A DNA stretch of 64,000 bases from Doryteuthis pealeii. Lineage: Eukaryota > Mollusca > Cephalopoda > Myopsida > Loliginidae. Shown here piece after piece: positions 50,001-60,181 of the stretch. Location: NCBI GenBank assembly GCA_023376005.1, contig CM042150.1, positions 72,221,349-72,285,348 on the forward strand. The letters are read 5' to 3'. Under the pieces are notes generated by a model. That model worked only from the letters and a program-made list of their open reading frames with translations, was not told where the DNA came from and searched no databases. Numbering within the stretch: the first letter of the stretch is position 1; every line of letters starts with the position of its first letter. A program made the position numbers and the translations under genes.

Positions 50001-53000
50001 TAATTATATTCTTTTGACCAGAAAATCATAATTTATGATATGACACTTTTTGATAACTACAAATTAATGTATTAGGTGGGTGCAAAAATGATGACAGTTT
50101 TTAACCATCAACTTTATAGCTTAGAATAAAATTTAACCATTAGAATCTATGCACTATTGTCAGCAATAAACAAGTTTGTTAATTGTAGTAGCATAAAATT
50201 CTCAAATCCTGGGACCAATGAATTCTTTGAAAGCATTTTGAGCTGCTAGGTTGTTGAAGACTTTCTCTTGCAGAAAGTTTTCAATATGCTTGAAAAGGTG
50301 GTGGTTAGTTGGAGAGAGGTCTGGTGGGTAAGCTGGATGTAATAGAATTTTATAACATAGTTTGTTCAAATTCTACAGAGTCTTAAGTCTGTAAGACTTG
50401 CAGTTAGGTGTTGTCATGAAGAATACTTGATCCTTTTCTATTGTTACAGTTCTTGGTGCATTTTGTCAATTTCCAGCCAATACTTTTTCTCTGTTGTGAT
50501 AATTTCACTTCTGATCTTCAAACAGCTTTGATTTTGGAAATGTTTTTCTACTTCACTTCAGTCCAACAACTGCACATAGATCTGATGTTGTTGTATACAA
50601 TATATTTTTTATTCATATGTCACAATGTGATAAATAAATAGATCATTTTGTTACTCAGATCAGACTTCATTACAACAATCTAAAAAAAAAAAGATTTGTA
50701 AATCTTTTTGATTTTCCAACTTGATGCAATGTTGAATGACTATTGAATTTATTAACATTTAACTCTTCAACTTATTGAATGGCACACAGTTATCATCAGT
50801 TGAAGAAGAACATTTTCTCAACTTCAAATCTCCTGTATCCCTTATAAAACTTTTGATTGTTGACAGTCTCCTGACCAAATGTTTAGTTTATATTACTAGC
50901 AGTTTATGCTATTTTACATCATATTTTGAACATATACAATATAATCATTCAGATTTCTTTTCCATCTTTAATTTGACAGTTTAAAATAAAGAAGAATAAA
51001 CACTGAAAACAAAATATTAGCATAAAGCAGTAGAGCAAAATTCACATTTTAGAATATTATATTAAATGAACATAGTTTAATAATTATGGAATGAAGATTT
51101 TGGAAGGATGTGATCCATTTTGGAAGGATGTGATCCATTTTGGAAGGATGTGATCCATTTACTCTCTGATAGCTAAAAAGTCAAATATTGGACAATCAGA
51201 ATCATAGAGGCTGCTGCTGATGTAGATCTGATTTTGTTTGGGTGTTGAATTTGTACAGTTTTTCCTCCTGCTTCTTTTGTCTTCAGGGCAAATCCTGTTT
51301 TTAAAGCTTGGTGGATGGTAATTCTCCAAGCTTCATGATCAGCCACAAAATTAGACTATCAACAGTAGATAGTATAACATGTGCTAAGGGATTTCTTTGG
51401 CATTCTTTGTAGTATTTCTTTGGTTCTCTATATTCTGGTGTCCAGACAGCTTTCCATACATCACAATCTTGGGTAAGTGATAATACTCCATTTTGGAAAT
51501 GTGCATGGCTGCATCCTAATCAACATGGCCTCCATACTGTTTATCTTCAAAGACTCCATTGTTGGTGATGATATTAAGGATGGATTAAGAAAGTGCTCTA
51601 CAAGTTGTAGGTAACTTACAATTCAGCACCATATTGAAGTGAGATTTGTAGGATTGCTGATTTTGGTGTCATTCTTCAGATATCATTTGTTCAACATTTT
51701 TTTTGTGGTGTCCCAAATGTTTTGTCTGCTTTTCCCAGTTTACTTTTAATTTCGTTCTTGAATTTTACACTTGATGAGATAGTGCATCCCAAGTAGCTGA
51801 ATTTGCAGCAACAGTGATGCAAGGATGGTGATACACTTTCTGAGGGTTGATGTTGAACTTTTCTCTTTTTCAAGATGACTTCCAAACTGAAGAGCTACAA
51901 TGTAGTATGCAGGACTGTCTCGGTGTAGGCATGAACAGTTGGATTTGGGAGAGATTACTGTAGACATGGATATATCATTTAGGCCTGCACTATACTTTAA
52001 AGTACACAGTTTTGACCTCATCCTTTACATCTGATATTCAACTACCATGATCTCACAAGCTGGAACATATACTGTGACCTCCATAGCTCATAGGTTTTAC
52101 TGACTTTGTCCTCAATAAAATGTTTGCTACAACTGTTGTTCTGCTTCTCAAAGTTAACTAACAGTTTATTCCAAAATATGTGTCTAAACATTGTTTAAAA
52201 TAACAAAAATCACAATTATTTTTTGGACTAGCAATGAAGAGATATTTTCAACTTTTTCGAAAACCAAAAATATTTATTTAAATAAATACTAAAAATATTA
52301 TTTAATTTAAATAATTTGATTTTAGTATTTGATTCAAAGCATGTGCTGTTACTTATGTGTAATGATCAAAATAAAGTTGATTCTTATATCTATTTTAATA
52401 ATTGGGAAGAGTTTGTCCTCTATAAACAGTTAAGTGGTTTGATGTAGAGCTACCAAATTTGATATGGATCCAGTGGAAAGTTTTCATATAATTTTTTGTT
52501 CCTCATGGGTGGTGCTCTTATGAACAGGGAGGTTCTAACAATAATTGACAGCAAGCAAGTTTTCAAGCTTTAAAACAAAACAAACAAAAAATGGTTCTCT
52601 ATGTTAGTAAGATAACTATTTAAATTTAATTAAACATTACTATGTTACTAGGTAGTTATTCTGACTTGAGATATAATAATTCAGACAAAAAATAAATACT
52701 TACATCAATAAATGTCTTAAGTGTCAAACTCTTTATGCACTGTTAAAAGACAATATAATATGTTCTATTAGCAAAAAAGTGGTAATTATTGAAAATTCAT
52801 AACCGTTTCATTTCTTAGTTATACAATTTGTTAAGGAATATAGCATAACTATAATCTTACAAATTCTGAAAAATTCATTGTATGTTTTTTGCTTTTGTAC
52901 AATGCTGAACAATTTAAAATAAAGTAGATTATTTGAATATCATCATGGTGTTTACAAATAATAATTTTTCACCAAAATTCTGGGAATTTAAGGATTATAT

Positions 53001-56000
53001 TTATGTAGTAGTTTAAAAAAAACTTGACTTTAAGAGAAAGAAAGCTTACCATCTCTTGTTATTATGCAGTTTTTGATCTGTTACCCAGCATAGATGGGTA
53101 CATCAGCTAGTTAATATTTGTTGAGCACTGGTTTTGTAAGCTAGAAATATTGAGTTTATCAAATGCCCTGTATATGCCAACATTGGATATATTGTGCTTT
53201 GGCTTGATGATTTTTAATGTTAAGATTTTTTAGTTTGATTATTTTCAACTTTTAGAAAGAAGAGTTCAAAAGCAAATTTTGTTTGCTTATCAATTTAATC
53301 ATTTTTTCTTTCTAAAGAAGCTATAAGTAATTTTCCTTTGGAGAATCTGAATGTTATAATTATTCTATTTTTCTTCCATCTAAGTATTTAATATATCACT
53401 ACCACCTATCTTGTAGCATATATATAAAGCACTTGATATTCAATTATTTACTTTATTTTTTATAAAATTATTATGTCCCATGTGGTAAAAAAGTACTTAA
53501 CAATATCTCTAAGGCTGGGCATGTGGTAGAGTAGTGTTCACTAGCATACTGACAAATGAAAAAGTTGGAGGGGAGGAAAGGTGTCGTCTTATGGGAAAAT
53601 ACAAATGCATTGTGGGTAAGTGAGTGGACATAAAAGACACCTGCTTACCCGACCAGAGGTAAAGTTATTCAGTGAACAGGCGTCAGTAAGGAATTGAAAA
53701 TAAGGAAAGAACGAGGGAAGAGAAAGCAAAAGAGGAGAAAGAAGGGAAATCAAGGATAGACAAGTTTTTTTTTTCTGGCTAAAAAGTGACATCTAAGAGA
53801 AAGACTGAGGAAACAATTATTAAAGATTGTGTAGCTGTTGTTTTCTGTCTATTACTCTGACATTTCTATTTACTATAAGTCAATCATGAATGGTCAGTTT
53901 AATAATTTTTATATAACTTTCTATTAATTTCTGTTGTTATAAAAAGTGTGATAATTTCAAATGAAATGTCTTGTGTGAGTATTTAAATTCACCCTATAAA
54001 TTAAAATCTTTTTAGGTTATATCCACTTATTTGCCACAAATGAACAAGCAGCATTTAATGCATATCCACAAGCTACCGAGTTTTCTGATCCTGTAAGTAT
54101 TACGTTGATATTGACTTCTTTCTAATTTTCTTTTCTTCATGCTCACAATATGTTTGTATGTAATTTAAAGAGAATTTTAAAATTTACTATTTATATTTCT
54201 AAGATATTTTTAACCTATAACTTAGATAAGAAGTTAATTCCTTTAAATTAGGGTAATCCTATTCATTCTGCTCTTGAGTAGTATCAGTTGGACAGTGAAG
54301 GAGTTTATCCCTTTTTCATCAGTGTTACACCAAGGAGATTGTTTATTGTGTCTGATGTGCAGTGCCATACCTACCATCAGCTCCCCACTTTACCACAAAG
54401 ATCCAAGCGGTGCTACTCATGCGCTGAGTTGGTGAGGGTTGGTATCGAACCTGGAACCATTTTTTAACATTTTATAATTTTAATTTTATATATCTCCTGA
54501 AGAATACTGATCCTAAGATGTGCTAATCTATATGTAAATAATTCTGTTTTATACCATAAAACAGAATTATTTACATATTGATTATAAATTATAAATATGG
54601 TTATTATAATTTCCTTTTTCAAATTTTTTTTAGGTTGAATCATTTAATCCTATGCATATTAATGATGATCTTGCTCCTTTTGCAAGCATCCCAATGAGTT
54701 ATCCAAGCGAAGGAACTCTGTTTTCAGATTGGCCTGCTCGTCTTTGTCATAAAGTCTATAGGTAAGATCTTTATTTTAATTTATTAGTATATGTCTTATA
54801 ACCTTTTTTTGGTATTTAATGTTTCAAACTTTAATCTTGATGTTTTAGCAAACATAGGTATTCATTTATTTATACTGTGGTCAAAAAGTACTTACTGAAG
54901 CCAGAAGGGAGGTAGAAAAGATTTCTTATAGAGAAATGAAATGCATTGTGGGTGAGTGGTTGGAGATAAAAGCAACTGCTTACCTAAAGAATGGAGAACT
55001 GGTCATTTAGTGAACAGTAAGAGAAGAAGGAAGCAGAGAGAAGAGAAAGGAAAAGTGGAAGGAGGAGAAAGGTGGGAAATACAGCACTTCATAATAATAA
55101 GGAACCATTTTTCATTTTTCTAAACAAATTTGTTGACAAGTGTCAACCAAGTTTTCTTGCTAAAACAGAATAAAACTCAAGAAGATCTTGGAAAACACAT
55201 ATGTATTAACAGTGATTATTCTAATCTGTTTCAGATTCTCTGAATTTGCAAAGATGCAAACTTCCAATTCTTTAATTATTTCTCAAATGGTGAAGTGAAG
55301 TTTGTATCAGATGAAGGTTTTCAGTTTATCATTTGAAGTGCTGAAAAGACATCTGCTCTCTTCATTTTGGAAATGCACATTTATGTTACAAGTCTTTAGA
55401 AATTAGCATTTCCAAGTTGGTGCAAAAATATGAAATTAAAAATATAAATCACTTTTTCAGCTTTCAATTCAAGCATCATTAAACTTATTTCATTGAGTGA
55501 AAAAGAAAATTATAATTAATTTAGAGATCAATAGTTAATATTTTGACATAACAAAATAATGACATTGTTTATTACATATTATTAAGATGTGGATAATAAC
55601 ATTGGCTACTATTTTGTGACATAGGAAATGAAATTTGTAAATTGATTTCAAATTTCATTTGAGGTTGCTTATATCCACTTGATACTATTACATTTGGGAA
55701 AGGAATTAATCTAACTTTCCATTCAGCTATGAGTAAATAGCTGAGCATACTACTGGGCTTTTAAGTCTTGATTACCAACCAGTCTAGAAGATGGACAAGT
55801 GATTTTAAACCAGGAGTGGAGCCTCTGAGATAATTGGTAATAAACTCTTTCTTTCTACCAACTCCTACAGTCAAAAAGGCCATCTCAACATAGCAATGTT
55901 TTGGGTACGATGTTAAAGTGGTGAGTTTCCAGTTCTGGATCTCTGAGGAGTGTGGAGTGCCCCTCCATTGCCATTACTTCCAGGTCCACTCTGATCCGAA

Positions 56001-59000
56001 GTGGTAGTACCTGTTAGGGTCCCATCTATAGCTTAAATAGATCAAAAACAAGTTTAAAAATGTTTTTAAAAAATAATTAAAGAAAAAAAAATGACTACTT
56101 AACAAGAATGAATAAAACAAAAATGTCTTTGGCATAAATTAACCCAACAAGGGTTGACATGCTATAAAATCCAACTTTCCTTTGTTTAAATTTGAAATGG
56201 ATTTTCTTTGTTATATTGTTGTAAATTAGTTGTGATCATTGATATTTTTTTGTGTGTTTTAATAAAGAAATTTGTTTTCCTTAGTATTTAGTATTTTTCT
56301 TGCTCATTTTGTAATGACTTATTTTGTTTGATTGTTTTATTGTCTTCCAGCAGTTCTCTTCTTGACAATCTGATCTGATGATATTTTAAAAAAAATTGTT
56401 ATTATGCTTAGCTTAGTTTGGCACAAGGCCACAATTGAAGTCCTTACAGTAGTACTTGTATGCAAAATTAGCTTACAAAATTACTAAAGAAATATTTGAT
56501 GATGTATATTTAAAATAAAACTTTAAAATTTTCAAACAATAGTTTAAATATAAAATTTTAATTTAATGTTTAATCTGTTCTTATCATTTTGCTCTAGAAC
56601 TCCCAAACCAGTTGAACCAGAATTATTACGAACCATGAAGATGCGACACAATGTTGGTTATGCACCAAACCCAGGCACAACTCGCAGAAATCAAGTGCCT
56701 TATGATTTGAAAGGCGAGAATGCCAATAAAAAATCTCATATTCCAGAGTCTTCTGCTGGTCGAGGTTAGAACTTTTATTAATTGAGTTTATTGTAGCAGA
56801 GATTTCTGTTTACTATTTTAAGTGCTCCACTCTTACAGGGAAGTAATAAATCTCTGCAGTTTAGACAAAATTTACTATCTTAGGACTGATCAAATCTTGT
56901 TTTCAAATATTTGTGCAATCTGTCATTTTTAGAATAAATTAAAATCGTTAATAAGTTTTTTTAATTGATTTTATTTTGTCTCCTAATGTGAGATTATCTA
57001 AACAGTGGAAAATCCTGTTTTTCCAATTTACTTGTAGCTACAATTTAATATCTTTTCCTATTCTCTTAAAACGTGTACATAGCTGTTTTTGTTCTATTCA
57101 GTCCAGTATGAATACAGAAAACAAACAAAATTCTAACCCAGGTTATTAAAAAAAAAATTGTGCTGTATTCAAAATGCTTTTCCTCTAAAATGTTTTATTT
57201 AAAATAGTACATGTTAAGGAATTTTATACAAAAGGAATTATTTTCTACATCATTTAGAACCAAGTTCATCATTAAGTTTTCATAAAATTACAATTGTTTG
57301 AGAAAGTTTCTCAATTTAAGTTCTGAAATTCCCTTACATATGAAAAGAATTCTAATAATAATCATACTTTAATGTGTTCTTTTTTTCTTTTTCTTTTCAA
57401 AATTATCCCAAGTTGTAGAAATTACTTGGGGAAAATTCTCTTTGCAATTTTAATGCATTTTGTCCATTTTACACCAACATTCAATAACATGATTATCATA
57501 ATAGTGGTGCTAAAATGTATTTATAGACTAATCTATATTTGTGTGAGTTAGTAAACATGTCTTAAGTGGCACTCAAGGTATTCTGCTGTAAGTTGTATCT
57601 TTATTCTGAATTTAGTAATTGAATTTTTGTACTATAGTCTGTTGAATCATATAATTGTTAATATTAAATAATCGCACTCCAGAACCTGAAGCTTTAATAA
57701 TTTCCTTTATCAATAGTAAAATGATGAGATAACCCTGAGTATTACTCATCAATTAGGGTGATTACAAATTTGGTATTTACTATATAAAACAAAGACTATG
57801 ACTGCAGGATGTATTTGTATAATTTATTTCTTTTCATGCTAGTCACTAGTGGATTAAATAAAATTGCTTAATGTTTATTGAAGCCAGTGACTATTAAGAA
57901 TAAAGTTTGGTTTGATTGATAGTTCTCATCTTATGTGTTGGTTTACAATATACTTTCACTGTCTATATAAAACTCAAATCTTTATATTATCTGCTTTGTT
58001 TTTTAACTATGGTAATTTGTACTTTAGATCTCAAGTAATATTGAAATTTAGATTATTCAGACTATTGACCTCATCATTATTGTTATATACCCAATGTTTC
58101 AGCTGATGTGCCCTCTAGCCATCTTAAGGTGTTTTTATTTGAACTCTGGAACCTTCTTGTTGAACTAGGGAGCCTTCATGTTGTGATCGGAGCCATGACA
58201 GAACTTTGAACTGAACCCTTTATTCAATCCATGGGGATAGGCTGTTCTCATTCCGTTAACCATGACCAGTTACAAGTGTTAAGCTATGTTAAGTCTCTTG
58301 GCCAGGATTGAACTGGGTACAAGTGTTAATCTATTTTAAGAATTCTATATTATTATCGCCTTGGCCAGGATTGAACCAGCAACTTAGAAATGATTGTCAC
58401 TTAGAACTGTATTAACTCAACCCATGTGTCCAACTGGACAATTCAGAGTGAAGTTTTGGAACTTATAAACCTAATGTTCATTTTACCTAGAATTTATACT
58501 TATATATGATTTTTTTTACCTTGTGTGCATTTTTTTTTTTTTTGTGCAACGTATATAAGGGTTGAGTTAATACAGTTCTAATCTTTGAAAAAAAAATTGA
58601 AAACTGATGACAAATTTATAGATTTTTGATTCTAAGCACAATCATTAAGATCCATTTTGATTTTTAAGTTAAAGAATAAAGATTCTTGTTGATAAGTTTT
58701 AATTTCACAGATATACACAGACTCACAAACAGAAAAGGTAAATTATAGAATACATTATGGCAGTTTTTTTCTTTGATAATAAGCAACCATGTTTTATAAT
58801 GTTATTCAAGCTTCTTTTGCATTTCACACTCATTTATTTAATTCTCCTTAACCAACTGTACTAAGTTTCTCACATGATGTTTTAAGTTATATGAACGTCA
58901 TTGATTTGTTGTGGATAGTTTTCTCAGTTTTATTGTGTTATATGAAATGAAAAAAATTGAGTGAAATATTCAGTGGTTGTATTTACAATTCCACTTATAA

Positions 59001-60109
59001 GTTGATAGAAAGAATCCTGTTTTTATATGCTAGAACCACTGATCTTTTGTCCAAAATTCAAAGAAAAGCATGAAAAACTATTATAATAATTAAAAAGCAT
59101 TAACAAAAAAATTATAATACAGTGTTTAATATAAATGCAAAACATATTGACTGATTCATTTCATGGTTTTAGTGTTGAATTTTTATATCAGGATTTTTTT
59201 TTTTTTTTTTTTTTACTGATTGTTCTTAATGTAAGTTGTTGGGGTGGCCTATGGTTGGTATCATCGAGGGAGTCTATCTCCGTTTCACTAGTGCTAGATC
59301 AAGGAGATTGTTTTTTGTGCCACACCTACCATCAGTTCATTACTTTACCGCACAGATCCTTGTGCTACTCATACGCCCTCATGGCAAGGGCTGGTATCAA
59401 ACCAGGAACCTTGTGGTTCCTAGTCAGACATTCTACCAAGCTAAACTGGCCCTAATGTATTAATAGATAATACATTTTAAAAAGACATTTTAGTTTCCTG
59501 TGATAAGAATAGTACCTGAGTGAAAAAGAAAAAAAAAAGTTGGGAGTGGCCTATTGTCAGTACCCGCTAAACAGCGAGAGAGTCTATCCTCACTAGTGCT
59601 AGACCAGGAAGATTGTTTTTGTGTCTACCATCAGCTCCCCAATTTACCTGACATATCCAAACTGTGCTATTCATGCACTGAGTTGGTGAGGACTGGTATT
59701 GAACCCAGAACCTTGTGGTTCCAAGGTGGATGCTCTACCGACTGAGCTAAACTAGCCACCAAAGTATCTTTTAATGTAAGAATTTTAATCTATTTTGAAA
59801 TTTTACTTTTTGTAATTTTTTATTGTTTTTATTCATTCTTTTTACATTTATGTAGGAAGTGAAATCTAATTAGGATTTTAAAGAATGCAATAACAAATGA
59901 CAGTCACCAATTTATTTTTAACAGAAAAAGTGATTATACATAGAATAATATTAGATTTATAATTTATTTATATTAAATAATATATATTTATATTCAAAAA
60001 CCTTTGAAAAAGTATTCAAAGAAATTATATTTTAGTTAGATTAAGAATTATTCATTATTTCCAAATAAAATATAAATATATAGACTGTAAAGAAAAATTT
60101 TTCACAAAG

Positions 60110-60181
<72 letters not shown>

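Noticed and set aside
59135..59455. 106-codon open frame as a gene
   Set aside because: It lies over an S1 SINE read on the wrong strand.
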